Assembly (NCBI GenBank): GCA_022432975.1
Contig: CM039509.1
Location: 47,179,184 to 47,243,183 of the forward strand
Length of the DNA stretch: 64,000 nt
Source of the DNA: Begonia masoniana
Taxonomy: Eukaryota; Streptophyta; Magnoliopsida; Cucurbitales; Begoniaceae
Direction: 5' to 3'
Shown piece after piece: positions 1 to 11,083 of the stretch (positions are counted from its first letter, which is position 1; every line of letters begins with the position of its first letter). The notes under the pieces are model-generated. The model was not told the origin of the DNA, ran no database searches, and saw only the letters and a program-made list of their open reading frames with translations. A program made the translations under genes and the position numbers.

Positions 1-3000
1 CGACGGACCGACGAGCTTCGAGGTTTTCTGACCAGACAACTACGGCGAGCCATTTCCGGCAGTCTTCGTGCACAGGACCGACGGGTAAGCCCTATTTTTC
101 GCCCTGTTTTGACTCTGTTAGAGGCCGAGGGTGAGGAGCTCGTTTGAGCTCCGATTGCTGGCGGCTTTTGGCCGTTCTTGGCGTCGAATGGCTGGGTTTA
201 TGGTCAGCTTTCATCGCCTGGCCGTGAGGAGCCCGAATTGGGCGAAATTCAGAAAGCCCTCTTTAGGGCATTTCGGGTTTTGCTTGAAAATCTCAGGATT
301 TTTGGTTAGTCTATGCTAATTGAGGGTATAGGAGATTGATTGATGTGGAATTGGAGGAGAATTGATGAAAAATCAAAATGGGAAATTTTTGGGTGAAGGG
401 CAGATTCAGGTTTTTGTTATTTTGACCTATCTAGGGTCTTTGTTTTCAAATTCATTTTGGCAGGTTAAAATGCATGACGCACCAGAGGATTTAACGTCTC
501 GATGTTAAAGTGCATGACGCACCAGAGGATTTAACGTCTCGATGTTAAAGTGCATGACGCACCAGAGGATTTAACGTCTCGATGTTAAAGTGCAAGTGGC
601 ACTAGAGAGTTAAATGCCTCGATGTTAAAGTGCAAGTGGCACTAGAGAGTTAAATGCCTCGATGTTAAAGTGCATGACGCACCAGAGGATTTAACGTCTC
701 GATGTTAAAGTGCATGACGCACCAGAGGATTTAACGTCTCGATGTTAAAGTGCATGACGCACCAGAGGATTTAACGTCTCGATGTTAAAGTGCAAGTGGC
801 ACTAGAGAGTTAAATGCCTCGATGTTAAAGTGCATGACGCACCAGAGGATTTAACGTCTCGATGTTAAAGTGCAAGTGGCACTAGAGAGTTAAATGCCTC
901 GATGTTAAAGTGCAAGTGGCACTAGAGAGTTAAATGCCTCGATGTTAAAGTGCATGACGCACCAGAGGATTTAACGTCTCGATGTTAAAGTGCATGACGC
1001 ACCAGAGGATTTAACGTCTCGATGTTAAAGTGCAAGTGGCACTAGAGAGTTAAATGCCTCGATGTTAAAGTGCAAGTGGCACTAGAGAGTTAAATGCCTC
1101 GATGTTAAAGTGCAAGTGGCACTAGAGAGTTAAATGCCTCGATGTTAAAGTGCAAGTGGCACTAGAGAGTTAAATGCCTCGATGTTAAAGTGCAAGTGGC
1201 ACTAGAGAGTTAAATGCCTCGATGTTAAAGTGCATGACGCACCAGAGGATTTAACGTCTCGATGTTAAAGTGCATGACGCACCAGAGGATTTAACGTCTC
1301 GATGTTAAAGTGCATGACGCACCAGAGGATTTAACGTCTCGATGTTAAAGTGCATGACGCACCAGAGGATTTAACGTCTCGATGTTAAAGTGCAAGTGGC
1401 ACTAGAGAGTTAAATGCCTCGATGTTAAAGTGCATGACGCACCAGAGGATTTAACGTCTCGATGTTAAAGTGCATGACGCACCAGAGGATTTAACGTCTC
1501 GATGTTAAAGTGCATGACGCACCAGAGGATTTAACGTCTCGATGTTAAAGTGCAAGTGGCACTAGAGAGTTAAATGCCTCGATGTTAAAGTGCAAGTGGC
1601 ACTAGAGAGTTAAATGCCTCGATGTTAAAGTGCATGACGCACCAGAGGATTTAACGTCTCGATGTTAAAGTGCAAGTGGCACTAGAGAGTTAAATGCCTC
1701 GATGTTAAAGTGCAAGTGGCACTAGAGAGTTAAATGCCTCGATGTTAAAGTGCATGACGCACCAGAGGATTTAACGTCTCGATGTTAAAGTGCAAGTGGC
1801 ACTAGAGAGTTAAATGCCTCGATGTTAAAGTGCAAGTGGCACTAGAGAGTTAAATGCCTCGATGTTAAAGTGCATGACGCACCAGAGGATTTAACGTCTC
1901 GATGTTAAAGTGCATGACGCACCAGAGGATTTAACGTCTCGATGTTAAAGTGCATGACGCACCAGAGGATTTAACGTCTCGATGTTAAAGTGCAAGTGGC
2001 ACTAGAGAGTTAAATGCCTCGATGTTAAAGTGCATGACGCACCAGAGGATTTAACGTCTCGATGTTAAAGTGCATGACGCACCAGAGGATTTAACGTCTC
2101 GATGTTAAAGTGCATGACGCACCAGAGGATTTAACGTCTCGATGTTAAAGTGCATGACGCACCAGAGGATTTAACGTCTCGATGTTAAAGTGCAAGTGGC
2201 ACTAGAGAGTTAAATGCCTCGATGTTAAAGTGCAAGTGGCACTAGAGAGTTAAATGCCTCGATGTTAAAGTGCATGACGCACCAGAGGATTTAACGTCTC
2301 GATGTTAAAGTGCAAGTGGCACTAGAGAGTTAAATGCCTCGATGTTAAAGTGCATGACGCACCAGAGGATTTAACGTCTCGATGTTAAAGTGCATGACGC
2401 ACCAGAGGATTTAACGTCTCGATGTTAAAGTGCAAGTGGCACTAGAGAGTTAAATGCCTCGATGTTAAAGTGCATGACGCACCAGAGGATTTAACGTCTC
2501 GATGTTAAAGTGCAAGTGGCACTAGAGAGTTAAATGCCTCGATGTTAAAGTGCAAGTGGCACTAGAGAGTTAAATGCCTCGATGTTAAAGTGCATGACGC
2601 ACCAGAGGATTTAACGTCTCGATGTTAAAGTGCATGACGCACCAGAGGATTTAACGTCTCGATGTTAAAGTGCAAGTGGCACTAGAGAGTTAAATGCCTC
2701 GATGTTAAAGTGCATGACGCACCAGAGGATTTAACGTCTCGATGTTAAAGTGCATGACGCACCAGAGGATTTAACGTCTCGATGTTAAAGTGCATGACGC
2801 ACCAGAGGATTTAACGTCTCGATGTTAAAGTGCATGACGCACCAGAGGATTTAACGTCTCGATGTTAAAGTGCAAGTGGCACTAGAGAGTTAAATGCCTC
2901 GATGTTAAAGTGCAAGTGGCACTAGAGAGTTAAATGCCTCGATGTTAAAGTGCAAGTGGCACTAGAGAGTTAAATGCCTCGATGTTAAAGTGCATGACGC

Positions 3001-5364
3001 ACCAGAGGATTTAACGTCTCGATGTTAAAGTGCAAGTGGCACTAGAGAGTTAAATGCCTCGATGTTAAAGTGCAAGTGGCACTAGAGAGTTAAATGCCTC
3101 GATGTTAAAGTGCATGACGCACCAGAGGATTTAACGTCTCGATGTTAAAGTGCAAGTGGCACTAGAGAGTTAAATGCCTCGATGTTAAAGTGCAAGTGGC
3201 ACTAGAGAGTTAAATGCCTCGATGTTAAAGTGCATGACGCACCAGAGGATTTAACGTCTCGATGTTAAAGTGCATGACGCACCAGAGGATTTAACGTCTC
3301 GATGTTAAAGTGCAAGTGGCACTAGAGAGTTAAATGCCTCGATGTTAAAGTGCATGACGCACCAGAGGATTTAACGTCTCGATGTTAAAGTGCATGACGC
3401 ACCAGAGGATTTAACGTCTCGATGTTAAAGTGCAAGTGGCACTAGAGAGTTAAATGCCTCGATGTTAAAGTGCAAGTGGCACTAGAGAGTTAAATGCCTC
3501 GATGTTAAAGTGCAAGTGGCACTAGAGAGTTAAATGCCTCGATGTTAAAGTGCAAGTGGCACTAGAGAGTTAAATGCCTCGATGTTAAAGTGCATGACGC
3601 ACCAGAGGATTTAACGTCTCGATGTTAAAGTGCAAGTGGCACTAGAGAGTTAAATGCCTCGATGTTAAAGTGCATGACGCACCAGAGGATTTAACGTCTC
3701 GATGTTAAAGTGCAAGTGGCACTAGAGAGTTAAATGCCTCGATGTTAAAGTGCAAGTGGCACTAGAGAGTTAAATGCCTCGATGTTAAAGTGCAAGTGGC
3801 ACTAGAGAGTTAAATGCCTCGATGTTAAAGTGCAAGTGGCACTAGAGAGTTAAATGCCTCGATGTTAAAGTGCATGACGCACCAGAGGATTTAACGTCTC
3901 GATGTTAAAGTGCAAGTGGCACTAGAGAGTTAAATGCCTCGATGTTAAAGTGCATGACGCACCAGAGGATTTAACGTCTCGATGTTAAAGTGCAGTGGAA
4001 CTAGAGAGTTAAATGCCTCGATGTTAAAGTGCATGACGCACCAGAGGATTAATGTCTCGATGTTAAAGTGCAAGTGGCACTAGAGAGTTAAATGCCTCGA
4101 TGTTAAAGTGCATGACGCACCAGAGGATTAACGTCTCGATGTTAAAGTGCAAGTGGCACTAGAGAGTTAAATGCCTCGATGTTAAAGTGCATGACACACC
4201 AGAGGATTTAACGTCTCGATGTTAAAGTGCAAGTGGCACTAGAGAGTTAAATGCCTCGATGTTAAAGTGCATGATGCACCAGAGGATTTAACGTCTCGAT
4301 GTTAAAGTGCAAGTGGCACTAGAGAGTTAAATGCCTCGATGTTAAAGTGCATGACGCACCAGAGGATTTAACGTCTCGATGTTAATGTGCAAGTGAAACT
4401 AGAGAGTTAAATGCCTCGATGTTAAAGTGCATGAGCACTAAAGGGTTTAACGTCTCGTCGATAACGTGCATGAGCAAATGGTGGAAACTGTATGTGTTGT
4501 GCTGAAGTGTGGTGGCATTGTTGTGTGGTGTGGCATTGTCTGGCGTGGCAAAGAATAAGGCATCCTTTCGAGTGCGGGCAAATCTGTGTTTTGTTTCGTG
4601 TCGTTGTGTTGTTTGGTTGTTTTGTTCAGCGTTAGGTGTAGCTTGCATTCTATTTGGTTGTATGTGTTAATCCCTACTTGGTAAGCGTAAGCTTACGTGT
4701 GTGTGTGTTTGTTCTGTGGTGTAAGTAACGATGCGGTTACAGGTGAGCTAAGCGAGTGAGCCATGACTTGGAGCCGTCGGAGAAGTATGGGGCATGCCGG
4801 TGCAGGCAGTTGTCGGGGCGCCTCGACCATGGTCTTCGGAGAATGTGGGTTTTGTATTTTGGTAGTATTGTAAATGTCTGTTTGTAAGTTGATGGAAATG
4901 TGTAGTTCTTTTTGGGTGGATGTCTGATGTGTATTCGTTGTATTTAGTCATAGTTAGGGTGATGTATCGCCCTGTGGATGTGGACTTTATAATTTAGGGA
5001 GTGAGTGTAAGTTCTTTCTTTTCTGTTATTGGAAATTTAGTATGCTGGATAGTTGAGTGGATGGATAGTTGTCTAAGAGTATACTGGATCTGCTTGGGGG
5101 ATTTTATTCGTTTGCAGGTATCTAGCGTTTGGAGGTGCATTCAGGCGTTACTTTGTCTAAATTTCGGGAAGGACGCCGTGGTGCTTAAGTTTAGGATTAA
5201 GAGTAATTAGTGAGTCTAGGCAGCTAGGGTATGAAGTAAGAGAGTTTCGGGAGTTTAGTTTTAAATTCAGCTGTGTAAGTATTTTAATGTTTGGGAGTCG
5301 GTTTTAACGTGGGATTGGTTAGCAAAGTAGCGCTCCGAGCCAGAGGGGGTTCGGGGGCGTTACA
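1..5364 (+). mobile_element. Ty3/gypsy-type LTR, 5' end outside window, with embedded satellite
   Basis: Bases 1-460 match the exon-1/intron-1 part of the LTR at 29123-32620: both have a donor-like GTAAG followed by a GCCCTGTTT stretch, then GAGCTCCGAT and a shared GACCTA...TAGGTTAAA block. Bases 4640-4980 match 32310-32600, including TTCTGTGGTGTA and a CATAGTTA-GGTGATGT block. The end at 5364 (GGGGGCGTTACA) has the TTACA-type terminus seen at other gypsy LTR ends here. The middle is taken over by the 40-bp satellite described separately. The equivalent of mini-exon 2 is missing. No internal domain follows, so this is a solo or broken LTR. Confidence 0.7.
461..4456. repeat. 40-bp satellite, about 100 units of two types (A and B)
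   Basis: Every unit is 40 bp and begins GATGTTAAAGTGCA. Type A continues TGACGCACCAGAGGATTTAA and ends CGTCTC. Type B continues AGTGGCACTAGAGAGTTAAA and ends TGCCTC. By hand count there are 88 units from 461 to 3980 (45 A, 43 B; the first has a degenerate start), then 12 more to 4456. The core units are essentially identical within type and occur in irregular order. The last 16 units alternate strictly B-A-B-A, and those after 3980 carry point changes and three 1-bp losses. A-type junctions contain the inverted repeat TTTAAC-N8-GTTAAA. There is no coding potential. Confidence 0.97.
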
Positions 5365-5365
5365 T

Positions 5366-5590
5366 TTGTCGTTTAGTGGCCGGAAGAGTAATTTGGTTTA
5401 CTCATCCGCCTTGTCGTTTAGTGGCCGGAAGAGTAATTTGGTTTACTCATCCGCCTTGTCGTTTAGTGGCCGGAAGAGTAATTTGGTTTACTCATCCGCC
5501 TTGTCGTTTAGTGGCCGGAAGAGTAATTTGGTTTACTCATCCGCCTTGTCGTTTAGTGGCCGGAAGAGTAATTTGGTTTACTCATCCGCT
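5366..5590. repeat. 45-bp tandem repeat, 5 copies
   Basis: Five head-to-tail copies of a 45-bp unit starting TTGTCGTTTAGTGGCCGG follow directly on the LTR end at 5364. They are identical except for a final C-to-T. Degenerate copies with GTGACGGTGGA and GTGACCGGTGGA continue to about 5705. The core TCGTTTAGTGNCCGG also occurs in the ATCGG-rich clusters of other LTRs (36899, 37082, and reverse strand near 26270), so this is probably a remnant of such a cluster from a second LTR. The unit length is divisible by 3, which creates an artificial repetitive reading frame. Confidence 0.95.
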
Positions 5591-5705
5591 TTGTCGTCTA
5601 GTGACGGTGGACGGATCGTGTATACGAATAGCTCTTGGTAGTGTTGTGACGGTGGATGTTTTGTAAACAGACTCCGTTCTGGTCGTTTTGTGACCGGTGG
5701 ATTGC

Positions 5706-5928
5706 TTATATGTTTAACTATTCAGACTGTACATTAAGCCATGCATTAAAAACTAAAATACTAATTTTTGACGGGTATCTCATAACAGATCTACTCAAAT
5801 GCAGTTCATAAATTTAAAATAAACTAATTCAAATTCAATATTAGACAGACAAATACATCAATCAAAAACACATTTAGACTAAACATCATTAAGTCAACAC
5901 TCTGAAATTAGACTACCCTAAAGAGGAT
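5706..5928. other. AT-rich stretch, no recognisable feature
   Basis: Between the degenerate 45-bp repeats and the gag fragment the sequence is AT-rich and shows no repeat structure, terminal motif or coding signal. The gag fragment lacks its N-terminal region, so this may be flanking DNA joined to the element by deletion. Confidence 0.4.
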
Positions 5929-7050
5929 ATGACTTGGACACAGTTCGAAACTCTTTTCAGAGACAATTATTGTAATGCTGAGCATCGCCAGAAGATGATT
6001 GCGGCGTATCATAAATTGGAGCAGGAAAGTCTTACCGTACTGGAGTATTATGCCAAGTTCATGGAGTTCTCTCAGTATATTAATCACATGGACCCGGTGG
6101 ATATGCAGGTGAAGTTTCGAATGAATTTGAGGCCTAAGATCAGACACCATTTATTAGGTTTTGCATTCAAAACCCTTTCTGAAGTAGTTGCTGCTGCTCA
6201 GCGTGTTGAGGCAGATTTGGAAGAACAGTTTGGTGTATACAAAGGAAAAGTGAAGAATGATCAGCCCGTGGGAGGCAAGATAACCAAGAAGGACTTTAAG
6301 AAAGGGAGAAACCGTGACGGTCAGAATCAAGATAACTTTAGCAGATCCTCTGATACTACACCTTATACTAGTGGGCGTTCTGGATCTTATATTTGTCACA
6401 CTTGTGGACAGCTTGGACATTTAAGAAAGAATTGCCCTACTAATCAGAAATCTCAAAATAATTCAGCACCTTCACAGACAAATATTAGCAGGTCTGGTTT
6501 CGGAGATAACAAGGGATTTTCTGGTCAAGATCAGCGTAATCAGCATCAATATCAACCATCTGGTACTAACTTTCAGAAGTCTGCTGGAAATCAACAGAGC
6601 TCTGCTTCAAACACCATTCCTGCTGTGGCTCCGAATTATATGACTAGTACTAACCCTAGTTCATCGAGGGGTGGATTTAGGGGTGGCAATAGAGAAAGGG
6701 AAAAGATGACTGGTCAAGCTTATGCAGTTGCGGGATCTGAACTTCATGACTCATCTGACCATGGTGCTATCGATGGTATGATTTCCTTATTTAATACTAT
6801 GATGCACATCGTATTTGATACTGGAGTAACGCATTCATTTATTTCTACATCTTCTGTGCATGCCTTAGACGTAGCCATAGAGAAACTTGATAATCCCCTT
6901 ATTTTGAGTATTCCTATGAACAAAAAATATGAAATGAATCACATTGTTCGTTATGCGGCTATTATGATTAATGAACACAAATTACCTGCTGACTTGATAG
7001 TTATGCTTATGGATCAATTCAATATGATTTTGGGTATGGATTGGTTAAAC
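5929..7050 (+). pseudogene. Ty3/gypsy gag-protease fragment, cut by an LTR insertion
   Basis: The frame opens inside the retrotransposon Gag domain (MTWTQFETLFRDNYC, then a VLEYYAKFMEFSQYI helix). A basic Gln/Asn/Ser-rich linker follows, then a CCHC zinc knuckle (CHTCGQLGHLRKNC, about residues 156-169) that would bind RNA. A second low-complexity linker leads to an aspartic protease with the active-site motif DTGVTHSFI near residue 298, where DTGATHSF is usual, and the downstream ILGMDWLN motif. No stop interrupts about 374 residues, but the capsid N-terminus is missing. The frame stops being element sequence at 7050, where a minus-strand LTR starts. The rest of pol is not seen and may lie beyond the scaffold gap. 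Confidence 0.85.
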
Positions 7051-9505
7051 TGTGACGACCCCGACCCGGTCAGGACCGCCACGGAAGGACCATTATGTAA
7101 TCTTAACTTTAAACCCTCAATTAGACGTACTAAGTTTCCCTCTTTTTTTTTTTACATACTTCCCTTAACACTTAAACAAACTAAAAAAAAAAACAAATAA
7201 CAAGCTCAATAAAAATAGAGAAGGCAAACCGTCAAAAGCCAGCCAAAGGAGGGGCGACTGATCGCCCTTCCTTACTGGCGATCAGTTGCTAGAGAAGGAA
7301 ACGCGAGGGGCGATCGATCGCCCAAATTTGGGGCGATCGTTCGCCCCGTATGATCGCTCAGCGATCGCGAACGCCCAGCAGCGATCGAGGCGATCGTTCG
7401 CCATGAGTGGCGAACAATCGCCACCATCTCTGGAATTGACAACCAATTCCAGCCAAATTCCGGAGGGGTGGCGAACAATCGCCACCCAGGCGATCGTTCA
7501 CCAGCCAGCGCGCTGGCCAGGCGCGCCCACCTACGGCCTTTCCCCTCCATTCTACACTTAACCAATTCTTCCCTTTTCTATTATCTCCTCTTCACCTCAA
7601 CCTTCCAAAAACATTCCCAACCACATTAAACCCACCATACTTTAAACTCTCGAAAAAATCCGACCTCAAACAGACCTGAATCCGTGTTTCAAATTTATGA
7701 AATTAAACTGCGTGGATCGCTCAAAAAACTCGACCGAATCCATATATTCAAAACACCTAAAATTATCAAACGACAATCCAACCTAATCCACAATCAACAT
7801 TACTATGAACATTTGAATTCCTAAATCTTTTCAAAAAAAATTCATTTATTAAATCATTCAACATAACACTTCACTTCAATCCATTATCCACTATAAATCA
7901 TCAAAATACCAAACTTCTCTATACCCCCTAAACTTATCATCCAAAATCAATCCAAACCACACTTATTTACCACAAAACGCTTGGAATATACCTACGGATC
8001 ATCCAGCCCAACCAAAACACGCCCCGTCGCCACGAGCTCAATCCACCGACCCTCTATGCATGATCATCAGGAAGAGATTTCCTCACCTTCGTGCCTCGTC
8101 ACCTACATCATACGATAAACACATTAAGCCTAATGCTTAGTAAGGAGGTGCACTAAAACGTGAGATACATAATGCATGGTCTTTCAAAACATGTTCATTT
8201 TTCGTTTGTTTACTTTACATAACATATACATATATATCATTAGGTATGAGTAGACACGGGCACCACTCGTCTACCCAATAGACCAAACACTTGCCCTGAG
8301 TTGCCATTATCATATTTTCGTGCCCTGAGTTGCCATTTACGTGCCCCGTGCCCTACTCATCCTCCCAACTTCATTTAACATCATTTACTTTACTTCGTTT
8401 ACCTCAAAAACGTGCATGCAAAACAGTTCATTAAATCATAAGGGAAAAACATGATGCGTGAAGAAAGAGACTCCGAACAATCATCTAACCGTTCAGTGGC
8501 ACACATAACGAATCTTACTCATATACTAACCTAACTGAGTATTACTAGGAAGCATCCTAGACTACCCGGCTAGTTTAAGCCCCACAATCCCCACAATCAG
8601 AAAACATCATAAAACCTAACATCGATACAATGTAGGGCCTGAAGGGCCGAAAACATAACACCCACTTACCTGGAGTCCTAGCTATGCCGAGCACCGTCCT
8701 TTGAGAGCTTGGGTTACCTAAGGCATTTTTTCATAATACGTCATTAGTATCGATCCTATGTTAAAAAAATCAAAACTAAACGAAACCCCGAGCTAAGAAA
8801 ATTTTCCCTAAAACTCTTATTCACTTCATTCGAGCATTTCGTCGAGCACAATGCGCTCACCAACTACTTAATTCCATTAATGGTGTTTTACTAACCTCTA
8901 ACCACCAAAACCTAACCATAAATATTCACCCACACCATTAATTCACTCTACCAACCTAAATAACAACCAAAACTTCATCAATGAGCTATAAAATCGCTAT
9001 CCTATTGATTTCTCATCAATCTAGAAATTTTACACTAAACCCTAAATCAAAACCAACCCTAAAACATCAACTAAACTATGCCAAAGCGTAGAACGTACCT
9101 AGAGCGTTGATTTGGGGAAGAAAACTCGAAGAAATACGGAACGTTAGATGGGCGATGAAGAAACGCCGTGAAAGGGAGGAAGAAATCACCAAGGGAGGGG
9201 GATTTCACGATCTGGAAAAATGAATGGAAGGGGGGGGGTGTTTTTGTTTTTATTCAAATTTTAACCTTGCAAATTACTTATATACCCTTACCTAAATTTC
9301 TCGCTTAATTTATTATTTCGTCTATCGGTTTGGATTTCTAAAATTCTATTTATTCATCAAAGAATCCATATTAATCACTAGGGTTCTAACGAAATTTCTC
9401 GTTCACAAAACGGGCTTAATTTACTAATTTATAAAAATATCCCTAAGGGTGGAAACCCGAAAACCCAAAACTCAAATCCCGTAACCGAAGTTTCTGGGCG
9501 TTACA
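7051..9505 (-). mobile_element. 3' LTR (2,455 bp) of the minus-strand gypsy element
   Basis: It is bounded by TG/CA on the minus strand. Reading along the minus strand there is a donor-like CTCTAG|GTACGT near 9107, an acceptor CCTTAG|GT at 8718, a 48-bp mini-exon at 8717-8670 ending CTCCAG|GTAAGT, a CCCTACATTG box just downstream, then TAAGCATTAGGCTTAATG and an acceptor-like GATGTAG|GTG near 8101. A palindrome cluster follows at 7505-7254. This order matches the other LTR families in the window. There are no internal reading frames of note. Confidence 0.85.
7254..7505. repeat. Cluster of GCGATCG-type palindromes in an LTR
   Basis: About a dozen overlapping inverted motifs based on GGCGATC/GATCGCC occur here, including GGGCGATCGATCGCCC, GGGGCGATCGTTCGCCCC and GTGGCGAACAATCGCCAC. 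The cluster lies about 200-450 bp from the LTR 3' end, within the presumed transcribed leader. Related but shorter clusters lie at the same position in the LTRs at 41848 and 49029. Such sequence would form strong RNA hairpins. The apparent reading frames across it on both strands are by-products of the palindromes. Confidence 0.85.
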
Positions 9506-10057
9506 TCCTACCCTCCTTATTAAGAATTTTGTCCCCAAAATTTCGTATCTGAACAACTCTGGATATCTGTCCATCATATCCTGTTGGCGCTCCCACGTCG
9601 CTTCTTCTACATTTTGATTTCTCCACAACACCTTAACTAGCGGAATTGACTTATTGCGTAAAACTTTCACAGCGTACTTCATAATTTGCACTGGCTTCTC
9701 TTCGTAAGTTAAGGGCGGCTGTATCTCGAGACTAATCGGTTCTACCACGTGCGTCGGATCTCGAACACATTTTCTCAACATCAACACGTGGAAGACGTTA
9801 TGTACACCTTCCATAGACAACGGCAACTGAAGCTTATACGCTGTAGCTCCAATCCTCTCTGTAATCACGAACGGTCCAACAAACCGTGGATTCAGCTTTC
9901 CCCTTTTTCCAAAACGAACAATACCCTTAAACGGTGAAACTTTCAAAAATACTTCATCACCAACGACAAACTCCAAATCTCGTCTCCTTCGTTGCAAGCT
10001 CTTTGGCGACTCGGGTGCATGTTCCATGCTTGCCTAGAATCAAGCAACCTTTTCAGT
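9443..10057 (-). pseudogene. Chromovirus integrase C-terminus with chromodomain-like tail
   Basis: This is the end of a gypsy pol polyprotein on the minus strand. It shows the basic RRRRDLEF segment, the GDEVFLKVSPFKGIVRFGKR and GKLNPRFVGPF blocks of the integrase C-terminal domain, the VHNVFHVLMLRKCVRDPTH block, and the chromodomain-like VKVLWRNQNVEEATWERQQD tail that in chromoviruses directs insertion to marked chromatin. Upstream, near 10030-10050, stops appear in this frame where the other copies are open, so it is broken there. The usual stop after PELF is lost: the frame reads through the polypurine tract and about 60 bp into the LTR before stopping at 9443. The N-terminal part is in the gap. 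Confidence 0.88.
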
Positions 10058-10157
10058 NNNNNNNNNNNNNNNNNNNNNNNNNNNNNNNNNNNNNNNNNNN
10101 NNNNNNNNNNNNNNNNNNNNNNNNNNNNNNNNNNNNNNNNNNNNNNNNNNNNNNNNN
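10058..10157. other. Scaffold gap, 100 N
   Basis: Exactly 100 N, the conventional size for a gap of unknown length. The left flank ends in gypsy integrase and the right flank is copia protease-region sequence, so the two contigs end in unrelated elements and their order is not proven by the sequence. Confidence 0.99.
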
Positions 10158-11083
10158 CAACTATCAGAGCGCCCTTGGACATCTTCCATTGTTCGTTGAC
10201 TGAAAATGATTTATCATGCCTGTTTGTCAAGGGCTATTCGAGAAGAAAATTGAGTCAAAGATCTGGCACATGTCGGACATCCTTCGAAGTGATTGTACTC
10301 CCAACACTCATCTTAATCTGGATATCACCAATTCCTAGAATCCTAGAGGACTTGGAATTTCCCATCTTCACTGCTCCAAAGTTACGGTTTTATATGTTGT
10401 GAAGTAGTCCTTGTGCGGAGTCACATGGTAGGACGCTGCAGTATCTACCACCCATTATCTGTCTTCTCTTGAGACGTGAAGGCATGTCCCATTATGGGTT
10501 GAACAGAACGCTACATCTCCAGCAATAATGACTAGCATTTCTCCACCCTTGTTCTTCGACTGGGAACTGCTCTGGCCTTGCTCCTCTAGTCATTTGTAGC
10601 AATTCTTCTTCATATGACCCTCTATTCCACAGTGATGACATTTATATAAAGGTTTTCTGCCATCGGTGGATCTGTCCCTGCTCTTGCTTCTACCTCTCCA
10701 TTTGCATCTACTATTCATTTGTTGTTTTCCCTGTTGTCTTCCTCGGTGCTCTGAGATAAGGGCCTGGGTCTGGTCTGTGCCCATGTCCTTTCTCCTGGCT
10801 TCCTCGTTGAACAGGGCATCCTTAACCACGGACATGGTAAGTTTGCCATCTGTTTCTCAGCTATCAGGAAGTGAACTGAGAAGTATGAGTGTCTGTATCT
10901 CATCTCCAAGCGGCATCTCTACCGACGATAACTGGTTTACCAGACTCTGGTACTCACTGGTATGCTAGGCAACAGAAGTTCCACTTTTGAACTTCATATT
11001 GACTAAGCACCTTATCAATAGGGCCTTATTTCGAGTGGCCTTGGCCTGGTACATATCTTCCAGCTTCTTCCAGAGAGCATATG
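10158..11083 (-). pseudogene. Copia gag C-terminus and start of protease
   Basis: The minus-strand translation shows LWKKLEDMYQ and KALLIRCLVN typical of the copia capsid-like domain, then MSVVKDALFNEEARRKD, an Arg/Ser-rich stretch, a CCHC zinc knuckle (CHHCGIEGHMKKNC, near 10600-10640), and the protease region with WVVDTAASYHVTP near 10440-10480. DTAAS replaces the more usual DSGAS. Stops occur in the capsid part (for example after GTSVA and in DS*E) and after the zinc knuckle, and a frameshift is likely further on. It is continuous in frame with the gag start at 20871-20614. Confidence 0.85.
11079..11083. repeat. Target-site duplication ATATG, left copy
   Basis: ATATG directly precedes the LTR terminus TGTAACG at 11084 and recurs directly after the LTR terminus TTACA at 20614-20618. 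This 5-bp pair defines 11084-20613 as one insertion. Confidence 0.93.

Larger units (their letters stand above)
7051..10057 (-). mobile_element. Ty3/gypsy retrotransposon, minus strand, 3' part only
   Basis: On the minus strand this reads integrase C-terminus, polypurine tract (AAGGAGGGTAGGA), then a 3' LTR starting TGTAACGCCC at 9505 and ending CGTCACA at 7051. It was inserted into the gag-protease fragment; the five bases before the LTR are TAAAC, the presumed target duplication. The matching duplication and the 5' part are not visible because the contig ends in a 100-N gap at 10058. The integrase tail is the chromovirus type seen in the other pol remnants here. Confidence 0.85.

Noticed and set aside
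461..4456. Regular spaced repeats resembling a CRISPR array
   Set aside because: The variable part is one of only two sequences repeated dozens of times, no cas genes are present, and the setting is a plant LTR. It is a satellite.
5291..5666. Repetitive protein frames (15-residue repeats) in two frames
   Set aside because: They arise because the 45-bp repeat unit is divisible by 3; both frames are open and neither has promoter or homology support.
7272..7565. Reading frames of 67-97 residues on both strands
   Set aside because: They lie in the palindrome cluster of an LTR, where inverted GCGATC motifs keep both strands open by chance.
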